Both the position numbers and the translations under genes were made by a program. Positions 9,078 through 16,385 of a stretch of DNA of 36,782 nt are shown piece after piece. Positions within the stretch are counted from its first letter, which is position 1, and every line of letters starts with the position of its first letter. Under the pieces are notes generated by a model, which searched no databases, had not been told where the DNA came from, and saw only the letters and a program-made list of their open reading frames with translations. This DNA comes from Candidatus Zixiibacteriota bacterium (GTDB lineage Bacteria; Zixibacteria; MSB-5A5; GN15; FEB-12): contig CP070824.1 in the NCBI GenBank assembly GCA_020344395.1, positions 2,698,786 through 2,735,567 of the forward strand, read 5' to 3'.

Positions 9078-10154
9078 CTAATCTGTCGCTTCCGCCTGAC
9101 TCTGATCGGGGTGCAATGATAATTCCAGGATATTGAGCAAGGTCATAAAGACAGCGCCGATCATGGGCCCCAGCACCACTCCCAGCAGGCCGAAGAGGGC
9201 GATACCGCCCAGTATGGAGAAGAAAAGCAGCAGCGGGTGCATGGCGGTGCGCCCTGAGATCAAGTACGGGCGAATGACGTTGTCGATCTGGCTGATGACA
9301 ACCGTTCCCACCAGGATGACGATGATCCCCTTCACGTAGGATCCACCAATAATCAGAATCAGACCGGCCGGCACATAAATCAGGAACGCCCCCACCAGCG
9401 GTATGACGGACAGAAAGGCCATAATTGCACCCCAGAAAACCGGGGATGATATGCCCACAGCGAAAAACAGGATTCCGCCTATGAGACCCTGAATAAGTGC
9501 TACTACGACGCCGCCGTACATAGTCGCCTGTATTACATCCCGAAGCTGCCCGAAGGTGTCACTGGTTTGCTGGTCGGTGAGGGGCACCAGCCGCTTGAGC
9601 TTGGCCACAATGCTGCTTCCTTCTTTGAAGAAATAGTACATGGTGAAAACCATCAGCACAAAGAAGAAGATCGCCTTGGTGAAGTTGGCCACCAGCCAAG
9701 TCGTCTGACTGACGACCGTCCCACTGACCTTGTTGATAGCATCCTTGGCCAGTTCTGAGAAATCTATCTTTGACAGGTCGAAGTATGCAGACAGTTTTTG
9801 TGTCATCGCGTTTATGAAGGGGATGTCCAGACTGAGCAACTCACTGAGGGTGCCGGCGCGGTACATTTCATTTACTTTTCCGACCGCGGATATTGCCTCG
9901 TCAACAAGGGCCACGAACAGGTAGGTCACAGGTCCGATGATAAGCACGACTATCAGAAGGCAGACAATGATTGAAGCCAGGCCTTTTCTCTTCAGGCGCG
10001 CCAGCAACCTTTCGTACATAGGATAGAATACTATTGCAAACACCGCCGCCCAACAAATCGGGACAAAGAACGGGATGACTATCTGATAGAAGAGATAGAA
10101 TATTGCGACCGTGATTGCAATGAACAGGGCGATCAGGAAAATTTCTTTCTTCAC
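9078..10154 (-). CDS. AI-2E/PerM-family transporter (DUF20-type membrane protein)
   Basis: This 358-residue integral membrane protein shows the layout of the AI-2E transporter family. There are two N-terminal spans with a VPICWAAVFAIVFYPMYERL segment, a hydrophilic middle, then a cluster of spans with QGLIGGILFFAVGISSPVFWG and the conserved C-terminal HPLLLFFSILGGIALFGLLG and VLGPMIGAV. Members have been linked to autoinducer-2 export, Na+/H+ exchange or unknown transport, so the substrate should not be assumed. The start is a GTG at 10154 with only a weak AGGCAGAG upstream. A sigma70-like promoter at 10185-10213 would give a leader of about 25 bases. Confidence 0.9.
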   Translation of the reverse strand: MKKEIFLIALFIAITVAIFYLFYQIVIPFFVPICWAAVFAIVFYPMYERLLARLKRKGLASIIVCLLIVVLIIGPVTYLFVALVDEAISAVGKVNEMYRAGTLSELLSLDIPFINAMTQKLSAYFDLSKIDFSELAKDAINKVSGTVVSQTTWLVANFTKAIFFFVLMVFTMYYFFKEGSSIVAKLKRLVPLTDQQTSDTFGQLRDVIQATMYGGVVVALIQGLIGGILFFAVGISSPVFWGAIMAFLSVIPLVGAFLIYVPAGLILIIGGSYVKGIIVILVGTVVISQIDNVIRPYLISGRTAMHPLLLFFSILGGIALFGLLGVVLGPMIGAVFMTLLNILELSLHPDQSQAEATD

Positions 10155-10184
10155 TCGACTCTGCCTGCTGATGAGAGTTTCGCT

Positions 10185-10213
10185 AATCTACCGTATGGGA
10201 CCGGCACTCGCAA
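10185..10213 (-). promoter_or_regulatory. Sigma70-like promoter for the AI-2E-family gene
   Basis: On the minus strand TTGCGA (10213-10208) and TAGATT (10190-10185) are 17 bases apart. The predicted start near 10178 lies about 25 bases before the GTG at 10154. Confidence 0.5.
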
Positions 10214-10753
10214 GTGCAATTGCTGCTTCGGCAGGAAGGCGGGTCATGGCCTCAAGGCAACACTAACACATTGGAGTTGGATAATGTCGAATCTCTAGAA
10301 GCGCTCGGGTCAGATGGAAAATTTTTGTGACACGCGCCAGTGCGAATCCGGGCGTTCGGAGCACCCTGTTCAGGCGGCGGTCACAGGCCACTTGCTAGGT
10401 TTTGCAGTAAAGCCTGCCCCCGGCACACCGCTGAGGGGTGGGCCGTCAGGTATAAGTGATTGCATTACATAGCGTTACGGCGAAGAAGTGGGCGCAAAAG
10501 GTGGTCGGTGGGCTCATTTTGCTCATGGACTCTTGTATCAAAGTTGCACTCTCCGGAGGGTCCCGAGAGGCGCGACCGCGGTTGGGTCTGCTGACAATGG
10601 CGTCTGCCCCGGGGCGGGAAATCTTAAGCACTTGCTATTAAGTATTTTAGGGACCGGTCGATCTGTTTTAGTATGAGTTAGCTTAATCGGCGTACAGGGA
10701 CGTTGCCATCGACCTTGTTCGCAATCAGTAACAACTCAAACAAGGAGTTGAAC
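10214..10753. other. Non-coding stretch with strong hairpins; possible structured RNA or long 5' leader
   Basis: No convincing gene lies in this interval on either strand; short frames here lack start signals and family likeness. Two hairpins stand out. At 10340-10364 GTGC/GCAC and TCCG/CGGA stack around a GGCGTT loop with a GAA bulge. At 10412-10443 a 9-bp stem GCCTGCCCC/GGGGTGGGC continues into CGG/CCG with a CACA loop. A 10-base palindrome GCCCCGGGGC lies near 10606-10615. I could not match it to tmRNA, RNase P, SRP or 6S RNA, or to any riboswitch I know. It could be the leader of the basic protein gene at 10754 or a separate RNA; the strand is unresolved. Confidence 0.35.
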
Positions 10754-11158
10754 ATGGCGTACAGACAGACAAAGCGTAGAACCCGTCGCGCTGTGTCGCG
10801 TCGCCCTGCGACACGCAGAGTTCGCACGCGCCGCGCCACCAACGGAGGCAATCAGTGGTCTCGCGAGGAAATCGCATTCATGCGGAAATTCTATCGCAAC
10901 CACAGCACGGCATGGATCGCCCGTCAGCTTGGTCGCACAGTGTACTCGGTTCGCTATAAGGCGTCCGATCTGTGCATCAAGAAGGCTAATCCGTCGGCTT
11001 GGAAGGACAACCCGTCCACTAAGTTCACGCGGAAGTACAAGACTTCTTCCAAGAAGAGCTGGGGTTCATCGACTCGTCGTACGACCCGTAACATCCGGAG
11101 TCGCAAGAATACCCGCCGCGCTTCATCGCGCAGGACCATCCGGCGTCGCCGCCGCTAA
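10754..11158 (+). CDS. Very basic Myb/SANT-like DNA-binding protein with Arg-rich tails
   Basis: The 134-residue product contains 33 Arg and 12 Lys against four acidic residues. A central helical segment (about 35-75) begins QWSREEIAFMRKFY and continues with STAWIARQLGRTVYSVRYKA. This is the W-x(n)-E-E ... IAxxLGRT-x-x-SVRxKA pattern of Myb/SANT-like helix-turn-helix domains seen in bacterial and phage proteins. Tails of RR/TRR and SRR units flank it on both sides, protamine- or histone H1-like. I infer a nucleoid-associated DNA-binding or compaction role. The ATG at 10754 follows AAGGAG, six bases away; the frame extends to 10703, but that region lacks such a signal. The gene stands alone and ends in two consecutive terminators, suggesting strong, isolated expression. 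Confidence 0.8.
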   Translation: MAYRQTKRRTRRAVSRRPATRRVRTRRATNGGNQWSREEIAFMRKFYRNHSTAWIARQLGRTVYSVRYKASDLCIKKANPSAWKDNPSTKFTRKYKTSSKKSWGSSTRRTTRNIRSRKNTRRASSRRTIRRRRR

Positions 11159-11170
11159 TAGGACTACAGG

Positions 11171-11192
11171 AACCCTCAAGATGAGGGTTTTT
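11171..11192 (+). terminator. First of two tandem terminators after the basic DNA-binding protein
   Basis: AACCCTC (11171-11177) pairs with GAGGGTT (11183-11189) around an AAGAT loop and runs into TTTTT, a textbook intrinsic terminator. Confidence 0.85.
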
Positions 11193-11197
11193 CCGTA

Positions 11198-11231
11198 AAG
11201 ACCCGTTTCCTTTGGAAGCGGGTCTTTTTTT
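11198..11231 (+). terminator. Second tandem terminator after the basic DNA-binding protein
   Basis: AAGACCCGTTTCC (11198-11210) pairs with GGAAGCGGGTCTT (11214-11226) around a TTT loop, a 13-bp stem with one G-U pair, followed by a run of T up to 11231. It begins nine bases after the first hairpin ends. Confidence 0.92.
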
Positions 11232-11281
11232 GTGTACTCGCTTGAGGGTAGGCAGATCAATCCCAGATCACGCGGTTCGGT

Positions 11282-12478
11282 TTATTCGTCGGCGGTGGAA
11301 TCTGGCGTTACGGAAGAGTCGGTTGCTGTGTCCTCATCGAGGTAACTTTCATCCATGTACTCCCAGAACTCATCATCCTCCAGAGACGGCAATTCGATCT
11401 CCCGTATGATAATCGTCTCAGGCTGATTATCCCTGACCACCTCGAGAGTTGCCCCCCCTTCGGCCATGCCGGCCAGGATCGCTTCGATCAGTGCTTTGTG
11501 CGTGCGAACACGTCGATTATCGATCCGGTGAATGATATCCCCTTCTCTGAGACCACAGGCATATCCCAGTCTGAATACATCAATCTGGTCTATGGCCAGA
11601 TAATTGGAGCCGGTAGATTTAACTGAAAACCCCAGCTTACCTTTCAAGGGAAGTCCTTCGATATAGACGCGCGGTCGCCCGGGCTGTCTGGGCCTCGTCA
11701 GTCGGGGCGGCCGGGTGGCTGCCACCAGACGCGACCCCGGTGGTTCATCGATCACCCAGCGCGCCAGAGGACGTTCCGGCGTTAAAATCCAATCGGACAG
11801 CAGGTGGTCTTCGAGTACCCGTCGCCCCGGTGTCTTGCTCTTCCAAAAAGCAGACTGGTAGGATTCATATGTAGAGTCAAGGCCGATGATCTCCTGGGCG
11901 GTCACCAACGCCAGTAACATAGCCAGGTTGCCTCGACGATAGGGACCCGGCTGCATGAGCGGATGGCTGGCCAGAGCCTGACTCATTGGATTCTGGCCGC
12001 GATCCACCTGGGCGAGGTTTCGAAGGGCCAGCTGATAAATGAGATTCAGCTTCCCACCAGCTCCTGTCGGAGTGGCCTCGGTCAAAACGCCACGGCGAAT
12101 TCCACCAAGAGGGATGATCAGCGGTTTGGCTGCACCAAGGGAGGGGTAATAACGCACCAGGTGAATATCAAAATCAGTTTCGATCCAGTCGATTCCAGAC
12201 AGTTCGGCAAGTGTCGACAGGATCTGGCGGCCTGAGTCCTCCCAGAAAGCAACCAATGAGCTATCGTTGTTGCGGACCCAGCGGAGATCCCTCAGAACCG
12301 AGCGGGTTATGTAGAAGTCCGGATAGATGGAAGCCTGCAGGGCAGCACCCTGATCATCTATGGCAACATCGGGCAGATGTGCCGATCGGTATGATTCTGT
12401 GTAGTCGTCAAGTTGCTGCGCGTTGGCCGTACTGACAAGACACAGCGAGGCCAGTAAAACGATCACCCATATCCTCAT
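11282..12478 (-). CDS. Secreted PDZ-domain protein of unknown function
   Basis: The 398-residue product has a clear signal peptide (cleavage near ANA-QQ). A region of about 230 residues follows that I do not recognise. A PDZ domain lies around 275-360 (GLPLKGKLGFSVKS, then YACGLREGDIIHRIDNRRV), and the C-terminal tail is acidic (SLEDDEFWEYMDESYLDEDT). No HExxH zinc motif or serine-protease triad is visible, so I do not call a peptidase. It may be a periplasmic scaffold or substrate-binding protein. The ATG at 12478 has no Shine-Dalgarno, but a -10 box (CATAAT) sits eight bases upstream, suggesting a nearly leaderless mRNA. The neighbouring membrane-protein gene upstream runs in the same direction. 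Confidence 0.82.
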   Translation of the reverse strand: MRIWVIVLLASLCLVSTANAQQLDDYTESYRSAHLPDVAIDDQGAALQASIYPDFYITRSVLRDLRWVRNNDSSLVAFWEDSGRQILSTLAELSGIDWIETDFDIHLVRYYPSLGAAKPLIIPLGGIRRGVLTEATPTGAGGKLNLIYQLALRNLAQVDRGQNPMSQALASHPLMQPGPYRRGNLAMLLALVTAQEIIGLDSTYESYQSAFWKSKTPGRRVLEDHLLSDWILTPERPLARWVIDEPPGSRLVAATRPPRLTRPRQPGRPRVYIEGLPLKGKLGFSVKSTGSNYLAIDQIDVFRLGYACGLREGDIIHRIDNRRVRTHKALIEAILAGMAEGGATLEVVRDNQPETIIIREIELPSLEDDEFWEYMDESYLDEDTATDSSVTPDSTADE

Positions 12479-12486
12479 ATCACGAA

Positions 12487-12514
12487 ATTATGGACGGCGT
12501 ACAGGATTAGGCAA
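12487..12514 (-). promoter_or_regulatory. Sigma70-like promoter abutting the PDZ gene start
   Basis: On the minus strand TTGCCT (12514-12509) and CATAAT (12492-12487) are 16 bases apart. Only eight bases separate the -10 box from the ATG at 12478, so the transcript would begin within two or three bases of the start codon. Confidence 0.5.
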
Positions 12515-12541
12515 GCTAAAAGGCGGTCGAGGGCAACATGC

Positions 12542-13447
12542 TCAGAATGCTTGACCTGACGAGTCACTCTGAGGCGGCGGTGACAGGGGCGGTTCCGCAC
12601 GATTTGGGTCGGTGATGCAGCCCGGGTCCACCAGCTCAAAGTAAAACAGGGTCACATACGACGAGAAGAATACGCCGGTGAAGCCGCCGACGACAAGAGA
12701 TATCGGCAATCCCAGGACCAATCCGATCATCAGCACCGCCAACTCCCCATGTGCTATTGACTCGGCGAGGAGGTTCAGTGGGCCGAAGACCGCCCAGGCG
12801 ATTATGAAAAGGACAATGCCGACCCCAAAAGCTATCAAAAAATAGATGATACCTGCTATCAGACAGTCGGACCAGCGGCTCTTGAACAAATAGAATCCCT
12901 CGTTTATGGCGTCAAGAATGGAGGAATCACGCACAACCATGGCTCGAGTCCCCAGACTCAGGATCAGAGTCCACAATAGAATGGCCGCCACTCCCACGGG
13001 AATGGTGATGATGAGGAGGGGCAGGAACACAACTGACGGAACTACCAGGGCCACGATAATGCCAACCGCAACCACGCCTCCTACGAATGCCATCCCGAAC
13101 ATTCTCCAGAAAAGATCTATGCCCCGGGAGAAGCATTTTCCAAACCGATACACCCCTCCGCGCGCTATGTGGTTAATCCCCTCAATCAGAGCGGGATATG
13201 CTATCAGGTGAGCCACGATGAATACGACGATCAGTAAGAGGATGGCCAGAATAAATGAGCCCACTACCTCTGGAGTGGGGTCGAAGGGCAAATCAAATGT
13301 CCGGTCGTGTTCCCAATCGAAGTCCCAGTTCATACGCGTGTCGAAATTGAAGCCGCTGCCGTAGCCGGACAGTAAGCCAAAGACCCACAGCGACGGGTGA
13401 CGGGCGGCTATTCGAATAGACTTGCTCAGTAAGGTTCCATAATCCAT
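12542..13447 (-). CDS. Polytopic membrane protein of unknown function
   Basis: This protein of about 301 residues has some five or six hydrophobic segments, including VVGSFILAILLLIVVFIVAH, a long stretch beginning GGVVAVGIIVALVV, and two C-terminal spans. It ends in a proline-rich polar tail (EPPLSPPPQ). The segment RAMVVRDSSILDAINEGFYLFKSRW resembles a loop found in several uncharacterised bacterial membrane families with repeated glycerophosphodiesterase-like membrane domains, but I cannot name the family. The frame opens at a TTG at 13504; I prefer the ATG at 13447 (MDYGTLLSKSIRIAARHPSLW) because the protein character begins there. Neither start has a good Shine-Dalgarno, so the start is uncertain. 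It lies 63 bases upstream of the PDZ gene and could be cotranscribed with it. Confidence 0.75.
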   Translation of the reverse strand: MDYGTLLSKSIRIAARHPSLWVFGLLSGYGSGFNFDTRMNWDFDWEHDRTFDLPFDPTPEVVGSFILAILLLIVVFIVAHLIAYPALIEGINHIARGGVYRFGKCFSRGIDLFWRMFGMAFVGGVVAVGIIVALVVPSVVFLPLLIITIPVGVAAILLWTLILSLGTRAMVVRDSSILDAINEGFYLFKSRWSDCLIAGIIYFLIAFGVGIVLFIIAWAVFGPLNLLAESIAHGELAVLMIGLVLGLPISLVVGGFTGVFFSSYVTLFYFELVDPGCITDPNRAEPPLSPPPQSDSSGQAF

Positions 13448-13662
13448 ATGGATAACCGGGATGCTGCCAGGGTGTACTCCATAGTGGGATTGAAACACAG
13501 ACAAATATTTCAGTCAACAAAATACCGGGCCCAATCAGGCTTAAGCCCGCTCAAATCCAGACGGAGCATTCAATGAAACTTTCTTAGTGCTCAGTCGTCT
13601 ATCAAATCAATTGACCATGTCAAACCTACTACCGAACACCTGGACAATTCAGGAGTTAAGAA

Positions 13663-15684
13663 ATGCTCAGAACACTGATTTCTTTGGTCTGCCTGTCCTT
13701 ACTGGCAGGCACCTCTCTGCTGGCAGCTGAAATCCATGAAGTCGCCCGGACCGGCGACATCGAGAGACTTCAGTCGATAATTACTGCAAATCCGGACCAG
13801 ATAAGCGCTGCTGACGAGGGCGGTAGTCTCCCGCTGCACATTGCATCGCTTAACGGCCATCTTGAGGCCGTGAAACTCCTGATCGCCAGTGGAGCAGATG
13901 TTGGCGCCGGAGACGGCGATAATTCCTCGGCCCTGAATTGTGCTGCCTCGCGCGGTCACCTTGACATTGTGAAGTTTCTGGTAGCCAAAGGGGCGACCGT
14001 CGAAGAGAGGGACACCCACAACGCCACGCCATTCCTTGTATCCGGCTGGGGTGGCAACCTGGATGTGGCCAGGTTCCTGCTGGACAACGGTGCTTTCATG
14101 AATGTGCGAGACAACCTTGGTAACACGCCGCTGCTCGCATCAGCCTGGAGCGGTAACAGGGATTTCGTTGAGTTCTTGCTTGATAAGGGTTCAGATATAA
14201 ATGAAAAAACCAATTTCGGGACTACGGCCCTCCACCGCGCCGCCTCGGGCGGCCACGAAGAACTGGTGCGGTTCCTGGCGGAGCGGGGAGCCGATCTGAA
14301 TGCCAAGAACGGCGCAGGCATGACCCCGCTGGCTTCGGCTGTTCACTCGGGTCGGCCGGGCACCGTAAGACTCCTCATAGAAGCCGGTGCTGACATAAAT
14401 GTCTTGGATAATGATGGCAACTCCCCGTTGGCCCACTCTGCCTTCAGGTGGGTCCCGATCGACGTAATGCGCATGCTGATTGAACATGGTGCTCCGCTGG
14501 ATGCGGCGAGCGACAGCTGCACTGGGCCGATCGAGTGGGCGGTGGGCGCCGGCACCGTCGAGCAGCTTCAACTTCTGATTGAGAGCGGCGCGAATGTGAA
14601 CGCCGATCTGGGGGAAGGAGAGACCGCACTGAATAAAGCCACCCGGCAGGGCAAAGAGGATAAGGCTGCGGTCCTCCTTGAAGCCCATGCCGAAGTAAAC
14701 AGGCAGGATTCTCGTTATGGCAGGGCCCCCCTGCACTGGTGCGCGATCAAGGGGATGTCGAGGGTGGTGGAGCTTCTTCTGGCAAGCGGTGCGAATGTCG
14801 ATGCTCCTGACAACGCGGGTCACTCGCCGCTCTATTTTGCGGCGCGTTACGGTCACAAGACGGTTGCCGACTTGCTGAAAGCAGGCGGCGCCAATCCATC
14901 AGGAATTGAAGAAGATTATGATCCCCCGGCAATGCTGGGTCAGGGTGTCGGTGAAAAAGAAGCCGCTGTCTGGTACCTCGGCTGTTCCGGATGGGGAATC
15001 AAGACAGAGAATCATTTCCTCATCTTCGATTATTTTGAGCGAGCCGTTAAGCCGGATCAGCCCGGCCTGGCCAACGGCCGCATCGACCCAGACGAAATCA
15101 AGGACCTTAACGTGGTGGTGTTTTCCTCTCATGAGCATGGTGATCACTTTGATACGACGATCTTCGGCTGGAGAGAGCAGATCCCGAATATCACTTATGT
15201 TCTGGGGCATCATCCGGAAGGCAGAAGCGGGTATGAATACATCCCTCCTCGAACTGACCGGACAATTGATGACCTGCGTATATGGACAATAACCGCCACC
15301 GACGCCGGGGTCGGCTTCCTGGTTGAGGTAGATGGTCTGGTCATCTTCCATGCCGGTGATCATGCCAATGGACAGACGGAAGGCATCCAGGCAACATTCT
15401 CCGATGAGATCGATTTCCTGGCCGGCACCGGTAAAACACCCGACCTGGCTTTCCTGCCGGTTCTCGGTTGCAGCCTGGGCACCCCTGAATCTGTCAGGGC
15501 CGGTAATTATTATGTGCTGGACAAACTCAGTCCCCGGGTGTTCTTCCCCCAGCATGGCATGACTTCCACCTATCTATTTCGGGAATCTGCCGATCAAGCC
15601 AGGAAAGACGGTTACTCACTTCCTATGCCATGCGCGGAGAATAGCGGTGATTGTTTCCATTATAAAAACGGTTATATGCTGTAG
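13663..15684 (+). CDS. Exported ankyrin-repeat protein fused to a metallo-beta-lactamase-fold domain
   Basis: The 673-residue product begins with a signal peptide (residues 1-22). About twelve consecutive ankyrin repeats follow (24-425), each of about 33 residues with forms such as TALHRAASGGHEELVRFLAERGADLN. The C-terminal part (about 440-673) is a metallo-beta-lactamase-like domain with SSHEHGDHFD, HAGDHANGQ and FFPQHGM, close in pattern to UlaG/RomA-type hydrolases. The ankyrin array probably binds a protein partner and the MBL domain supplies hydrolytic activity in the periplasm; substrate and partner are unknown. The ATG at 13663 follows AGGAG at nine bases. The gene leads a run with the 84-residue gene and the DUF4430 lipoprotein. 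The fusion is continuous, with no stop or frameshift. Confidence 0.9.
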   Translation: MLRTLISLVCLSLLAGTSLLAAEIHEVARTGDIERLQSIITANPDQISAADEGGSLPLHIASLNGHLEAVKLLIASGADVGAGDGDNSSALNCAASRGHLDIVKFLVAKGATVEERDTHNATPFLVSGWGGNLDVARFLLDNGAFMNVRDNLGNTPLLASAWSGNRDFVEFLLDKGSDINEKTNFGTTALHRAASGGHEELVRFLAERGADLNAKNGAGMTPLASAVHSGRPGTVRLLIEAGADINVLDNDGNSPLAHSAFRWVPIDVMRMLIEHGAPLDAASDSCTGPIEWAVGAGTVEQLQLLIESGANVNADLGEGETALNKATRQGKEDKAAVLLEAHAEVNRQDSRYGRAPLHWCAIKGMSRVVELLLASGANVDAPDNAGHSPLYFAARYGHKTVADLLKAGGANPSGIEEDYDPPAMLGQGVGEKEAAVWYLGCSGWGIKTENHFLIFDYFERAVKPDQPGLANGRIDPDEIKDLNVVVFSSHEHGDHFDTTIFGWREQIPNITYVLGHHPEGRSGYEYIPPRTDRTIDDLRIWTITATDAGVGFLVEVDGLVIFHAGDHANGQTEGIQATFSDEIDFLAGTGKTPDLAFLPVLGCSLGTPESVRAGNYYVLDKLSPRVFFPQHGMTSTYLFRESADQARKDGYSLPMPCAENSGDCFHYKNGYML

Positions 15685-15710
15685 CTCTTGTTCTTACTTA
15701 GAGAGGACTA

Positions 15711-15965
15711 ATGAAGCCGCTACCTTTCAAGGAGCGGCTTCAGGTTCTTAAGGTCAGCTTCCGAGACGCGAAATCATTGCAGATGGCTACCGTGCCAGGT
15801 ATTGGACTCTTTACAATGTGGATATGGACGTTTGAGGGAGTGCGATTTGAACCTGATTGCTTCTGCATGTCGTTCGCTCAGGTGGTGGATCTTGACTGGC
15901 TTGAGGAAAATGCGTTTATAGGCTGGAAATGCAGAGACTTGATTTTTCCAAGGAGACCAATGTGA
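15711..15965 (+). CDS. Hypothetical 84-residue protein coupled to the DUF4430 gene
   Basis: The frame starts at an ATG preceded by AGAGG and ends in a TGA that overlaps the GTG start of the next gene (GTGA at 15962-15965), a typical sign of translational coupling. The product is mixed in character, with Trp-rich segments (MWIWTF, DLDWLEE, IGWKCRD) and three cysteines, two in CFC. It has no signal peptide or long membrane span. I recognise no family. It lies 26 bases after the ankyrin-MBL gene. Confidence 0.5.
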   Translation: MKPLPFKERLQVLKVSFRDAKSLQMATVPGIGLFTMWIWTFEGVRFEPDCFCMSFAQVVDLDWLEENAFIGWKCRDLIFPRRPM

Positions 15966-16324
15966 AGCGGCACAGTTCTTTCTTATCGGTAATGTTGTTT
16001 GGGCTGACTCTGGGAGCCCTGATTACCTGCGGGCAGGGAGACCAGACTGAAGAACTGGTAGGCACTGAGAGACCGGATTCGGTTGTAATCGAGGTGGCCG
16101 GGATGGACTCACTTACTGCTTTCGATGTGGTGGCAAGGGCCTATCGGGTCAGGTATCGCTGGACCACCCAGGGTGTCTTTGTGCGCGCCATCGACTCAGT
16201 CGAGAACTGTGACAGCCATTCCTGGCTTTACTCTGTCAACGATTCGTTTCCGTCAGTGGCGGCCGATAAGTATATGACCTCAGCCGGCGACCGGATTAAG
16301 TGGCACTTTCGCGCCACCAAATAG
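15962..16324 (+). CDS. DUF4430 (transcobalamin-like) lipoprotein
   Basis: The product of 120 residues has a hydrophobic signal ending LGALITC, a probable though imperfect lipobox. The rest matches the DUF4430 pattern, which is related to the C-terminal domain of cobalamin-binding transcobalamins: TAFDVVARA near the start, SWLYSVND, and a C-terminal SAGDRIKWHF. Proteins with this domain are extracellular or membrane-tethered; some bind ligands, but the ligand here is unknown. The GTG at 15962 follows AGGAG and overlaps the stop of the preceding gene. A longer frame from 15929 exists but would overlap the upstream gene more deeply. Confidence 0.78.
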   Translation: MKRHSSFLSVMLFGLTLGALITCGQGDQTEELVGTERPDSVVIEVAGMDSLTAFDVVARAYRVRYRWTTQGVFVRAIDSVENCDSHSWLYSVNDSFPSVAADKYMTSAGDRIKWHFRATK

Positions 16325-16350
16325 GCTGAAGCGGAGCCGGTCTGTCCCGG

Positions 16351-16379
16351 TTGCCCTTCGTTGCCTCATGCCATATATT
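16351..16379 (+). promoter_or_regulatory. Sigma70-like promoter for kdsA, giving a leaderless transcript
   Basis: TTGCCC (16351-16356) and TATATT (16374-16379) are separated by 17 bases. The kdsA ATG at 16386 lies where transcription should begin, six bases after the -10 box, so the mRNA would have no leader. Confidence 0.55.
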
Positions 16380-16385
16380 TGAGGG

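Noticed and set aside
10446..10676. Short open frames of 61-62 residues in the long intergenic region
   Set aside because: They overlap one another on both strands, lack ribosome-binding sites and have no protein-like composition.
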